NCBI RefSeq assembly: GCF_947172395.1
Contig: NC_069087.1
Span: 5,165,107 to 5,229,106, forward strand
Origin: Bicyclus anynana
Lineage: Eukaryota > Arthropoda > Insecta > Lepidoptera > Nymphalidae
Length of the DNA: 64,000 nt
Direction of reading: 5' to 3'
Below the pieces are notes generated by a model that worked only from the letters and a program-made list of their open reading frames with translations, was not told where the DNA came from and searched no databases. Made by a program: the position numbers and the translations under genes. This document shows positions 1 to 9,728 of the stretch, in pieces (the stretch's first letter is position 1; every line of letters begins with the position of its first letter).

Positions 1-556
1 CGCTCTTGTTCAAGTTTTCGTTTGCACGCTTGAATAGTTTGCGCAAACGACTGCAAGGTTTGTGTTATTTGTTTAGCACAAGCTGAAACGAGCGCTTTGA
101 AATTAGTATTATTCATGCAAATATACAGTATACAGTGCTACTACTAAGTACAACTTGTATTATTATACATCTTGAAAAAAAACTGAAGACAGCAAAGTTC
201 TTTTCAACAATATAAAAGTTCTACTAAATTAATAGGCTAGTTAGATTGCGATTGGGAACCAGTTACTAGAATTTTAAGCATAAACGCTTGAAATTTTATT
301 ACGAGTGGATCATACGAGTTACTCGTATGATCCATTCTGAAGAATATTTGCTAATAAAATTAAAGGTATATAAAATAGTCAATCGTCGTTTCTCTTACAA
401 AGAAGCGGTAAAATAGGTAGATTAAAAAAGGATTAAAGTTTATAAATGAAACTGAAGTGTATATCTGTGAGTTATGTAAATAACTATAGATAAGTACTTA
501 AAGTTATTTACATGATACCAAACCAAAACCAAGTAAAAAAGTTTTTTAAAGTATTT
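1..556. other. AT-rich stretch without recognised gene
   Basis: No open frame, tRNA or repeat family is recognised here. The one structured element is a short palindrome at 306-334, listed separately. The stretch is AT-rich with many stops in every frame. Confidence 0.5.
306..334. repeat. Near-perfect 29-bp palindrome
   Basis: The arms TGGATCATACGAGT (306-319) and ACTCGTATGATCCA (321-334) are exact reverse complements around a single T at 320. No surrounding transposon is recognised, so it may be a cruciform-forming site, a binding site for a dimeric protein, or the result of a fold-back mutation. The structure is read directly; any function is unknown. Confidence 0.85.
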
Positions 557-574
557 GTCTACCTATTTCTCTTT

Positions 575-734
575 CTGTTTGTCCGGACTAATCTTTAGAA
601 CGGCTGAACTGATTTTAACGGGACTTTCACTGGAAGAAAGAGGACGTTATTGAAGAACTTAAAGGCTACTTTTTATCTCGAATAAATGGTTGCCGCGTGA
701 AATTCATGTGGACGACGTCGCGAGCGTCCGCTAG
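575..734 (+). mobile_element. Helitron-like repeat, 3' part
   Basis: The segment ends in GAGCGTCCGCTAG followed by T, the 3' signature shared by many copies in this window (for example 33339, 40071 and 52677). The body has the phrases 'taatctttagaacggctgaac' and a degraded 'gcggacgaagtcgcg'. CTAG ends next to T are typical of non-autonomous Helitrons. The 5' end is unclear. Confidence 0.5.
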
Positions 735-1425
735 TACTGTATAAATTTGATGAACGCAATGAGATTAAAGCAATGCTTATACAAGCGCGACAGAGGTCGT
801 GAAAACTTTAAGTCCGAATTTATATAATATGTACTACATTATATAAAATGACAGAAGCACCGACGGAAGTCGCCAATAGCATTAGCGAGATAAAAAGCGA
901 AGCATCCAGCGTAACAGGAGACGTTCGATCTTAAAACCAAATGTATCCGGCAGCTGAAATATATTACAAGATAAAAGTACACACAGAAATCTAATATTTA
1001 TTGTAAAGGACATGGGGGTTATATTTGTGTGTACAGTTTGTGTTATTGGGAGCGGAGGCAGCGTATGGGTGCTCGGTGGAGCATGCCGTTGTGATTCATG
1101 CTGTTATTCAATAAGCCAGGAGCGCTTGTCCGGATTTACAACACCGTGAAAGACTATGTGAATGCAGTAGGGTTATCAGTCTTGTGGGACGTGGACGTTT
1201 TATTGTATCATACGAATTTTCTAACAACATCTAAGAAACGCTTTTATAGAGTAAATAACGTAATATTTTAGGTATTTATAAGATAGATTTTACTCGCAAT
1301 TTGATATCCACTTAGATGTATAAATGAAGACACTGAGAAATGGAATTGTTAACAATTGAAATATTTACATGGAGGAGATTTATTATTTATGAAATGCCCT
1401 ACATGACTGGCTATGTATATACCTA
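735..1425. other. Unassigned stretch with one short ORF
   Basis: No repeat family is recognised. The central part (about 1000-1190) is less AT-rich than its flanks and may be single-copy. A 28-codon ATG frame lies at 848-934 (MTEAPTEVANSISEIKS...), with an ordinary acidic composition but no recognised family and no splice signals strong enough to support an exon. Confidence 0.35.
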
Positions 1426-1715
1426 CTAGCGGACGCCCGTGACTTCGTCCGCGTGGAAATCAATGGAAACATTCAACCCCTGTTTCACCACTTTAGGGGT
1501 TGAATGTTAGAAAATCTTGACTCACATTAAATTTTGTATTTTTTTATGATTTATGAACAAATTATTAAAACTATAACTCTAAAAATTAAAGACTTTCCAT
1601 ACAAACTTTCAACCCTATTTCACCCCCTTCTATTTTTATTTTAGGTTCAAAATATATCATAGTATGTCTTGTTCCAAGGTAACATTTACCATTATACCAA
1701 ATTACAGACAGACTT
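1426..1715 (-). mobile_element. Helitron-like repeat, reverse orientation
   Basis: It begins with CTAG and 'cggacgcccgtgacttcgtccgcg', the reverse complement of the 3' end shared with the copies at 33339, 40071 and 52677. Downstream are an 11-bp inverted repeat (ATTCAACCCCT at 1471-1481 with AGGGGTTGAAT at 1495-1505) and 'catacaaactttcaaccc', both parts of the same family. The far end near 1715 is approximate. Confidence 0.6.
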
Positions 1716-1997
1716 ACTAAGCCTTATTGAAATAAATGAATTTTGAGTTTGACTTTGAGTTTTAATGTGTTCTTATAAAACATTATGACTGAATACAATC
1801 TTTTATCTTCAATGAAGCTTAATTTTTATAACTTTTAATTCATAATCGTCATTTAGATTACTATTTTTGTTATGGTAAATGAATTTGATTGTTGATTACC
1901 TTGTTTCCATACCAAGAAAGCGAAAACTATACTATTGAGTAGGTACAGTAAACCTATACAGTATAGAAACATCTCCTGACATGCAAGCTGATATTAT

Positions 1998-2140
1998 AAA
2001 TGAATGAATGAATGAATGAATGAATGAAATATATTTTATTGTACACCAAAAAGAGTAATAACAAGCAAGAAATTAACTTAAAAAGTAATGTACAATTGGC
2101 GGCCTTATCGCTAATGAGCGATATCTTCCAGACAACCAAT
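1998..2140 (-). mobile_element. LINE 3' tail (family J), reverse orientation
   Basis: Read on the minus strand, this contains 'tctggaagatatcgctcatt', 'agcgataaggccgcc' and 'ggtgtacaataaaatat', then a (TTCA)n tail at 2001-2028 on the plus-strand side. The plus-strand copy at 41725-41855 has the same order. A polyadenylation-like AATAAA followed by a simple-repeat tail fits a 5'-truncated non-LTR retrotransposon 3' end. Confidence 0.65.
2001..2028. repeat. (TGAA)n microsatellite
   Basis: Seven tandem TGAA units at the 3' end of the LINE tail. Microsatellites often grow from the terminal repeat of retroposed sequences, which fits this position. Confidence 0.95.
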
Positions 2141-2189
2141 CGAAAAAAAGAAAATAAATACAAGAAATAATGATTATTTAATTACATAT

Positions 2190-2342
2190 AACTGGTGGGA
2201 CCCCCACCAGGTGGACTGACATCACGACATTAAGCTAGTCGCAGGAATTCGCTGGATGCAGGCGGCTTGGGATCGTGAAGTTTGGAGTCCCTACAAAAGG
2301 CCTATGTCCTGCAGTGGACTTCAGCTAATATGATGATGATGA
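2190..2342 (+). mobile_element. LINE 3' end (family D) with ATG-repeat tail
   Basis: It contains 'gctggatgcaggcggct', 'ccctacaaaaggcctatgtc' and 'ctgcagtggac', then a short run of GATGAT. The same block is found at 9518, 41998 (reverse) and 60803. At 60803 more of the upstream reverse-transcriptase C-terminal coding region survives, which identifies the family as a non-LTR retrotransposon. This copy is 5'-truncated and does not code. Confidence 0.7.
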
Positions 2343-2678
2343 AGTTATATAACTGTGTCTAAACCATTATGATTACATAGATTTACATAAACCCAGACAC
2401 ACACGATAAATTTCTAACTTCTTTCTGTCGTGGGGGCTAAAAACCGATTACTACATGTATGAAGTTGCCGACTAGTGAGTAATATATCAAAAGTAAATAA
2501 ATCAATTGCTTTCTTTTTATAAAGCACATGCGATCGACATGGGTCCCGACATACGAAGTCGCCGACACACAAATCATGTGACATGCCTTTCTTAAAACCC
2601 TCGCACACGTTGACTCACCAAAGCCTTGGAAAGGCTATATAGTCTTGGTTACAGGTAAAGAGCTGTGATACCCATTGA
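2343..2678. other. No recognised feature
   Basis: AT-rich sequence between a LINE tail and a SINE. No open frame has coding character and no repeat is recognised. Confidence 0.4.
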
Positions 2679-2985
2679 GCCGTGATAGCCCAGTAGATAT
2701 GACCATTGCCTTCGATTCGGAGAGCGTAAGTTCGAATCCGGTCCGGAGCATGCACCTTTGACTTTTCAGTTATGTGCAATTTAAGAAATTAAATATCACG
2801 TGTCTCAAACGGTGAAAGAAACCTGCACAACAGAGAATTTTCTTAACAGTTCTCTAGGTATGTGTGAAGTCTGCCAATCCGTATAGGGTCAGCATGGTAG
2901 ACTATTGGCCTAACTCCTCTCATTCTGAGAGGAGACTCGAGCTCAGCAGTGCGCCGAATAAGGGTTAATTACGACGATACTCCCC
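2679..2985 (+). mobile_element. SINE family B copy, nearly full length
   Basis: The tRNA-like head begins 'gccgtgatagcccagt' (box A region), and box B reads GTTCGAATCC near 2733. The body then follows the family order: 'gaaattaaatatcacgtgtc', 'acctgcacaacagagaa', 'tgtgaagtctgccaatccg', 'ctcattctgagaggagactc', 'gagctcagcagt'. Other copies are at 58979, 60000, 61276 and 61895, all reversed. The 'ggaaaacatcgtgagg' segment found in other copies is missing here. Confidence 0.8.
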
Positions 2986-3416
2986 CGGATGAGTCCTGTT
3001 TGAAAGAGCTCCATTACTACTTACAAAAATACTAGGAGCCTGATCATTGTCACTGACTTAATAAAAGTCAGCCTTTAACGGAACAGCATGGTAGGACAAT
3101 GCTTTTATACCCTTATGCAGAGCAGATAAATGTACATAGATCGCTGCTGATAGTAAAAAGAGAGACGAATATCTTAGCATTCCATGGATTCACCGTGCAG
3201 GTGCCGTGTCCATCGCGTGGTAGAGAGAAAAACTCCGAGCAGAGTCCTGGACTTGTACAGGATGTAGGGTTAAGGAATTCCTTGACGATCGATCAACACT
3301 CCCCTCCTCCTCTCGTGTTATTCTAGCCTGCCTAGCCAAATTTGGTAAGGTACTATTAGAGCAGCTTTGGATACCCGTTCTAATATAGAACTTGCTGCAG
3401 TTCTAAAGATGCCTTC
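2986..3416. other. No recognised feature
   Basis: A 75-codon open frame at 3099-3326 starts with a non-ATG codon and shows no domain; it is not credited as a gene. No repeat is recognised. Confidence 0.4.
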
Positions 3417-3465
3417 TAAAGAGGAGAGATTTTGCTGGTAATCCCCTCGCACCTACTTCTACGGC
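3417..3465 (+). repeat. Short dispersed repeat (family N)
   Basis: The words 'gagagattttgct' and 'ctcgcacctacttct' recur in the same order at 47949-48005. The shared block is short and diverged, so the family (possibly a LINE or LTR remnant) cannot be named. Confidence 0.45.
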
Positions 3466-3870
3466 GTACAGACTACATAGCCATTTTTAGTTAGTTCATT
3501 TGTTAGGTCAGAATATTTATTCACTTTTATACTGTGGTTCGGAATTCGGAATGGTAGTCTCCCACGGCACAGTAATCTCTACAAGTACTATACGCTTAAT
3601 TTGTTTGGAAAAAAGGAAAATGACTGGTCTATATCTTGAAATAGCGACATCCTCTGGGATATTAAGTTATTAAAATAAGCGTAAAAAGCTGTAAACTAAA
3701 GCTGAGCAAAGGATTAAAGTTTATAAATACATAGAGCGCCCAAAAAGGGCGAACTATATTATATTAGTGAAGCACTCGGCAGCCACGGAGCGGCGATGCA
3801 CTCAAATTGTCAAAGCAAACCTCCATAGCCTGGTTTTACAACGCAATAAAATATTGAAATAAAAATTCAC

Positions 3871-4720
3871 CCGCGAACCGGCAATAAAATAAAATGCTAA
3901 CAGTTTTTACGGCGCCGACGATATAATGAAATAATCGTAACGGCCGTCGACGTCATATTGAATTGGCCTATAAATCTTCCTCGGGTCATATTGTCCACGG
4001 TCCTCTTAGCAACACTTTAATATCGAGAAATATCATTCCGATAATCGAGCGCGCGCACACTAGCCGCTCCGTATAAATCATCCCCCCGCGTTCGCTGTCG
4101 TTTATTTTTCAAACTTTCCATTTCCAAATAAAGTCCCGGAGCAACGGGCCAGTGCTTCCTCTTTCCGGGGCGGTTTTTACATGATTTGTCGGCTGTCGGC
4201 CATTTCCCTTAATACTGTCAATATTTCAAATATTAATTGTTATAAATCACACAACTTTACCCCGCCTTTTTATAGCCAATCCGGAATTCAAATTTACCAT
4301 AATATTTTTAAACCGATAAGTGCACACGTCACACGGGTGCGATGACCGGGCGTCGAGGTGTTATAAAAATGGAATCGACGCTGAAGGGAATCATGTTAAA
4401 TTATGTAGCAACACTTAACGCGTCATTCTACAGACTACTTTGAAAAAGTTCCGCCCATAAAACATTAACAAGCACTCAAGAAAATTCCCGGTGCTGGCTC
4501 GTTCGTTAAGTAGTGTCAGGCGGTAGTTTTTCCCACCTCGCGGGCCGCTAGTAGCCGGAGGGTCGCTGTCAACGCGATTGACCAGCCGATATCTCCCAGG
4601 AGTGTCGCCCTGCGGCCCTCCGAGCGACTCAAGATCATCGCAAAGCCTTCAATTAATGACAAACAACGGCGTAGCTATCTTGCGCCCAATTTTCACTTGT
4701 CGGTCTTGTTTTGCGCGTTG
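3871..4720. other. GC-rich, CG-containing island, probably single-copy
   Basis: Unlike its AT-rich flanks, this block is rich in CG steps (for example 'cggcgccgacg', 'cggccgtcgacg', 'gagcgcgcgcacac') and matches none of the repeat families seen elsewhere in the window. It has no long open frame. A TATAAA at about 4071 lies in it, but no initiator or downstream exon is evident. Such islands could be regulatory or conserved non-coding DNA; that is inference. Confidence 0.35.
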
Positions 4721-4892
4721 ACAGTTGGCATGGGTCACTTTTGAGCGACGATATGGGTACAGCACAAAATAACTTTAGTAACAAAAACAGTATAGTATGT
4801 AGTTACCTATTGTTTGAATTTTTGAATCAATTCTGTTTTGGCTAACGTTTGGTTATTTGACTGGTGATTATTTACCACTCCCCTAATCACAA

Positions 4893-5051
4893 AGAAGTAC
4901 CGCCAAGCAATTTAGCGTTCCGGTACGATGCCGCGTAGAAACCGACAACGCGGGTAAAATAATCTTCAACTTTTTCCGAAAAATCCCACTTTCACTTTTC
5001 ATCAAATGAGATCGTAGCCCCAAGGGCTGACATAGAATAAAAGAAAAAAAA
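4893..5051 (+). mobile_element. SINE family A, old truncated copy
   Basis: 'gtaccgccaagcaatttagc', 'gttccggtacgatgccg' and 'gtagaaaccga' match the family body. After a diverged middle come 'catcaaatgagatcgtagcc' and 'agggctgacatagaataaaa', a decayed version of the family 3' end. The tRNA-like head is missing. Divergence shows this is older than the copies at 25588 or 29190. Confidence 0.7.
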
Positions 5052-5734
5052 TTCTTGTGTAAATACATATTCTCTAAAAGTGTCACTCGTGAAATTAAAT
5101 CTTATAAAATGACCTACCCTGAAAAACAAGATCTTTACATTAAAATGAAACACTAAAACAAAGCCCTCCAAGTTTTCCCTTTTAAGAAAATTTCACAACC
5201 TCCTTTCAATAAAGACTTATCAGCGAGTATTAACGCAGTGTAAATGCATGAAAACAACACACTGAGGTCGTAATTATCGCCACAAAACACGTGCTGGTGT
5301 AGAGGAATCTTGTCCGATATTTTCATGGTGGAGATGCGAGGCGCTTACTCGCTCGGCTCGTATCGATCCAGGGAGGGGGCGTGGGGGCAGAAATTTGGGA
5401 AAACTTTGAAAGTTTCGCGTCTAATTCAGGCGCACGCACACACTCGCACCAGCCAGCTTAACCGCCGCACACAGATGGACGTATCGCCACGTAATTTGTG
5501 TTTTGTTTTGTGCCCGTTCCAAATGTCACGTGTCCTCAACTTGCGACGTGGATGAATACGCTTCCCGAGGATTCCGAACGTTTGAGTTTCATAACATTAC
5601 ACTGCCATTATACATTTGCTCTGGGTTTCAGATATTTCAGAACACAAATGCCGTAAATCATCTAGACCGCACATGTTAAATCATATATCTTTTTTACCTG
5701 TGTAAGTGCAGATGACCAACATCCTTATTGGAGA
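5052..5734. other. Unassigned stretch with a GC-richer core (5280-5580)
   Basis: The 5280-5580 part is CG-containing and apparently single-copy. An 81-codon open frame lies in it, but it has no recognisable domain or splice context. The flanks are AT-rich without recognised repeats. Confidence 0.35.
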
Positions 5735-5782
5735 GCGTTCACCGCTCCTTCAAAGCGGGTTGGTGAGCTTAGTGTTATAATA
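5735..5782 (-). mobile_element. SINE family C tail fragment, reverse
   Basis: 'gcgggttggtgagcttagtg' is the reverse complement of the 'cccaccaactcgc' tail block of the longer copy at 8516-8814; a third copy is at 59862-59914. It is only a fragment. Confidence 0.5.
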
Positions 5783-6039
5783 TTTACTCTTGTAACAATA
5801 ATTATCAGAGTATCAGATAAATGAATAATAATGATCGGAACGACGGCATAACGTGCACTCCAAGGCACAGGAGTCTGAAACCACTAACTCCGGTCTGACA
5901 ATTTTTTTCCCAAGTGAGTAAAGCTCAAAATTTTATCGCCTGAGGCCAGTTACCTCGTAATCTGAAGCCACATAAACTAACCACCGAATCATTGAAGCAG
6001 TTAAATCTTAATACATAAATGCAAAGGTTTTCCATTCAT

Positions 6040-6198
6040 CACGAAATCTTGAAAACCGCTTAACAAACATAGATGAAATTTGGCAGGGAGGTAGTTTATA
6101 TTTAGTAAGTAGCGAATACCTGAATGCGAAGAATGGAATTTGTAATAGGGCCGGATTAAAGAGGTCTAAGGGCGAACGAAGTCGCGAGCGTCTGCTAG
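6040..6198 (+). mobile_element. Helitron-like repeat, 3' part
   Basis: It contains 'gaaatttggcagggaggtag' and ends 'ggtctaagggcgaacgaag', 'tcgcgagcgtctgctag' followed by T. The same arrangement recurs at 58241-58358. The CTAG/T end fits the Helitron-type ends seen across the window. The 5' end is approximate. Confidence 0.6.
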
Positions 6199-6830
6199 TT
6201 GTGTCTACAAACAAAAATGTAATATTGATGGCTCAACTTGGTCTTACGAGAACATTTAAATAATAATAATCATAAATAAACTTTATTACCATACTTATTA
6301 CTAGGCATACATAAACTCAATTCAATTTTAATTATTGTGCTTAAGCTATAATGCAAAAATTAAACAAAAAGAAAAGAAACTAATTATTATTACTCGCCTA
6401 CCTAGTAACATGGCAACTGATCGCAAACTCAGACTTATGCTGATTTTCAGTTTGCTCCGTTACAACGGTCTAACGTGCAACGTGCTTACTACTATTATTT
6501 AAAAGAAAAACAGAATAGAATTAAACACCGTATCATGCCCGCTACATCAATACTAAAACGTAACATAAGTAACTTCCACTCAAATCATTGTCAGAAGATC
6601 AAAGCACTGGTGGTGTCATTATGCATTGTGGCATGAGTGCTTTGTAAAAGAAAACAATAAAGACGATGGCTGGGGTGACCACGGCGTGGCGACGCGCCGG
6701 ACAATGGCACCGGAGACGACCACTTCCTGTGACATGATCAAACATTTTTTCCCAGCTACGCTATTTATTTATTTCAGACTGACTGTATGCTTTTTTTTAT
6801 ATACAGAATAAGCTCGCGCTTGACCACGAT
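6199..6830. other. Unassigned stretch
   Basis: The 6245-6300 part ('aataataataatcataaat', 'aaactttattaccatac') resembles a reversed A-rich tail of a retroposon, but no second copy is present to confirm it. The 6640-6740 part is CG-containing and may be single-copy. No gene is seen. Confidence 0.3.
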
Positions 6831-6905
6831 CTCACCTGTAAGTGTAGATATGGCCTAAGGTAGAACGGTAAGGGATGCCTAGAAGATGCCTATTCGCTGT
6901 CTTAA
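6831..6905 (+). repeat. Possible dispersed-repeat fragment
   Basis: 'ctcacctgtaagtgtagat' and 'gatgcctagaagatgcctat' look like a relative of lepidopteran dispersed repeats by my recollection, but there is no second copy in this window. Low confidence. Confidence 0.25.
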
Positions 6906-7377
6906 TAAATATTCCCAGGTTTTAAGAAATAGGAATGCTTTTTATTTAAATGTTACAATGGACTAAATTTAATTTAGTAAACTCAATGAAAATTATGATG
7001 TCGTTTTAATATATGAAGTCTTTTATTCAATCACTTCGTTGTTTCACCAACTTTCTTTGAATGATCGCCTTTTAAACTCGAAAACTCAAACACCAAGTAT
7101 CTTTATTTAGTAATAACGTTTTCTTCATATTGATTTATTCAAATATCAGTCAGTCATCTAATATTTATGACATTGTAATGGTAATTTTATAGTAAATTTG
7201 CCAGCAGAAATAGTATTGGAATAAAAAAATGGTTCTTTTTTTAAAAACAATAATCTTCTTTAAATATGACCATAAATATTTGGAAGTTCTTATAAGAGGC
7301 CAGAAGTGGACGTACATTGGCTGATAATAATGACTATGATGAAGTGAATTTGCATTTGAATATTTCTAAATTAAATA

Positions 7378-7560
7378 TTGGAAGGCAACGGGAAACCACT
7401 GCACTATTTTCCCTAGTCGTCAGTATGAAAAAGTCTCAGAGAATGGACCGGGATCGCGAGCGCCGCACAATTATTTCGCCTCGCGAAGGATTGAGACGAG
7501 GTCAAGAAACTGACTGCCAACCTTCGCTAGTCGGAGAGGCACCTTAAGAAGAAGAAGAAA
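7378..7560 (+). repeat. Possible retroposon fragment ending in (GAA)n
   Basis: This segment ('ggcaacgggaaaccactgca', 'ctcgcgaaggattgagacga') ends in AAGAAGAAGAAGAAA, the kind of simple-repeat tail left by retroposition. It is GC-richer than its flanks and partly open in one frame, but no domain is recognisable. The family is not identified. Confidence 0.4.
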
Positions 7561-8319
7561 TTAAATATCTTCACATCTAAGGTGATGAATTTTATATTAA
7601 CGTGCTAACGTGGTGAATTTTATATTCATCACGTTAGCACGTTCGTTTCATAAATATTTCTATAGCTATATCTATAAATTCGTTAAATATAAAAAGCCAA
7701 ACCAACCCCTTTCGCCTATAAAATATTATCTTCAATTCTTTTTTAATTTATACTGGTTATAATTTCTAAACATCCTTTGTCGCGGCTGTTTGTAAACAGG
7801 CCGCCGCAAATAAAGGAATTCCATTCAGAACGGAGCTTTGTGGAGCATAAAAATTGGGCCACAAATAAAAACAAAGAGTCATGAGTTCGCAATTAGCGTG
7901 ATTTAACGACCGTTAAATTACAGAATGATTAATGCGACATTATCCGAAATATATTTTTTTGTGGGTATCCTATCATTTTTTTCAAACGAAAAAAAATAAA
8001 ATTAATAACAGCTGTTTGAGTAATTTCTGAAAGTGCTCATCTAAAATAGCACGAATCGTTAGAATTAGCTATTAGGAGCAATGTTTATTGCGCATAAGTT
8101 GAGAATTCGCTCTGAAACAATTTCCATATTTACATTATTTTATATTATGTTATTTTATTTATTATAAATTTAAATTTAATATAGTGATAATTCTTAGTTT
8201 TCATTTATTTTAATTTAATTAATAATATGTTTATTTCATTCGCACTGACTGTCCTAATAACATTATTTGTTTATAATTACAAATTTTATACTTTTTTATT
8301 TACTATACTATAATTACTT
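7561..8319. other. AT-rich stretch with a short inverted repeat
   Basis: No gene or known repeat is seen. The inverted repeat at 7599-7643 is listed separately. The 8130-8340 part is very AT-rich. Confidence 0.4.
7599..7643. repeat. 14-bp perfect inverted repeat plus local direct repeat
   Basis: AACGTGCTAACGTG (7599-7612) and CACGTTAGCACGTT (7630-7643) are exact reverse complements with a 17-nt spacer. The spacer repeats the word 'tgaattttatatt' that also precedes the left arm (about 7586-7598). Together these suggest a local fold-back or template-switch duplication. Confidence 0.8.
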
Positions 8320-8485
8320 ACTATACTCATATCATAAAGAGGAAATGTTTGATTGCTTGCATTAATCTTTGAAAGGCTTTGAAACTATCAGACCAATTTG
8401 AAAAACACGAACAAAGGCCATATTTTATCCCCGTATTACTACGAGAACGGGAAATACGCGGGAGAAACCGCGAGGCGTCTGCTAG
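8320..8485 (+). mobile_element. Helitron-like repeat (family E)
   Basis: It starts near 'ctatactcatatcataaaga', contains 'gaccaatttgaaaaa' and 'atccccgtattactacgag', and ends 'ccgcgaggcgtctgctag' before T. Better-preserved copies are at 36784-36975 and 46622-46814. The 5' end is decayed here. Confidence 0.65.
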
Positions 8486-8515
8486 TAGTGAATAAACATT
8501 TAAATACAGTTACTA

Positions 8516-8814
8516 TACCTCGTTGGTGCAGTGGTTAGTGGTCTTTGGATTATGAGGTCATGGATTCAAACCCAGTGTCGCTCTATTAAATGTTGTTCTT
8601 CATTTCAAGAATTTTTTAGCATCAGTTACTCCGGTCATTATAAGTACCATACCATGTAATAGTAATCGTTAAAGATTGAAACATTATTAGCCTGAACCCA
8701 CCAACTCGCATTGGAGCAGCATGATGGGCTTAAGCTCTAAATCCCTCTCCTAGGAGAAAGGAAACGAGTGTCCGAGAACTTTAATGAACTATTAAATTAT
8801 ACTGATAATAGTTT
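8516..8814 (+). mobile_element. SINE family C copy
   Basis: The tRNA-like head 'ctcgttggtgcagtggttag' carries a box-A-like sequence, and GGATTCAAACCC at about 8562 is a box-B-like sequence. The tail has 'cccaccaactcgcattggag', 'cagcatgatgggctt' and 'cctctcctaggagaaagga', the block whose fragments recur at 5735 and 59862. tRNA head plus unrelated body is the usual SINE layout. It is transcribed, if at all, by RNA polymerase III. Confidence 0.65.
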
Positions 8815-8834
8815 AGGTATTAAGTTATATTATA

Positions 8835-9017
8835 CTAGCAAACGCCCCGCGGTCTTACCCGCCTAGTTCCTGTTCCTGTGAGAATACGGGGATGAAACAT
8901 AGCTTATGACATTTACAAATAACATGGCTTTATATTGTTAAAAGAATTTTCAAAATCGATTCTGTAAATCAAGAGATTACCCCTCACAAACTTTATCTGT
9001 TTATAATAGAAAAGTAT
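8835..9017 (-). mobile_element. Helitron-like repeat, reverse orientation
   Basis: It begins with CTAG at 8835, then 'caaacgccccgcggtctta' and 'cccgcctagttcctgttcc', the reverse complement of the family 3' end. A similar reversed copy starts at 35000. The left end is clear and the right end near 'tttataatag' is approximate. Confidence 0.6.
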
Positions 9018-9517
9018 GTTAATAACAAACGAACTTTAATAACAAGAATATTTTAATTTAGCATCTCTGTAATCTAAATAACTTAAACGAGCGCGTTAAT
9101 AACACAAAAGCATGTTCGCGAAAAGAGAACTTTAATTACACTAATGGCAAGAGTGTTAATTACGACGGAGAATCGTGGGCGACGACTCAAATTAAGATCT
9201 ATGATGTATTAACATTGTGTTTTATTGTCGTATTAAAATATTACTTCAACGGCATTTTCATCTATTAATGAGAGATATAACTTATATTTTTGAAAAAGTA
9301 TAAATGGCTGAAAATGTTGTTTATTGGGTTCCATTTAATGGTATTAATGATTATGCAGAAAAAGTTAGGGCAACATAATTTTTAAATTTAGCTGGATTTG
9401 ACGTATCTTTCCCTCGTCAATCCTATTAAATCTTCGGAAAGATCGATCGATCGATCTTTGTGGTATAGAACTCAACTTTTAACAATAGATACCACATAAT
9501 CGGTCCATTGATTTAGA
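9018..9517. other. AT-rich stretch
   Basis: No gene is seen. A perfect 22-bp palindrome made of alternating GATC/ATCG words occupies 9438-9459. Confidence 0.4.
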
Positions 9518-9728
9518 ATGCTAATGACTTGGTCGCTAAGGGCCAACTTGGTCGCTAACTATGGGCCTAATATGGGCTCATAAGATGGCTCAGGATAGTT
9601 CAGGATGCATCAAGCGAGTCGCAGGGATTCGCTGAATACAGGTGGCTCAGTGATGTTTGGAAGTCCCTACAAAAGGCCTATGTCCTGCAGTGGACGTCCA
9701 TCGGCTGATATGATGATGATGATGATGC
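9518..9728 (+). mobile_element. LINE 3' end (family D) with ATG-repeat tail
   Basis: 'acttggtcgctaactatggg' and 'agcgagtcgcagggattcgc' match the family D copies at 60803 and 2190. The element ends with 'tatgtcctgcagtggacg', 'tccatcggctgatatg' and (ATG)n. Internal deletions have removed most of the coding part. It is a dead, truncated non-LTR retrotransposon. Confidence 0.7.

Noticed and set aside
4065..4080. TATA-box promoter
   Set aside because: A TATAAA word alone in AT-rich DNA, with no initiator, exon or transcript evidence.
9438..9459. Perfect palindrome of GATC/ATCG words as a regulatory site
   Set aside because: It is a simple alternating repeat and its symmetry follows from that; kept only as a note in the stretch entry.
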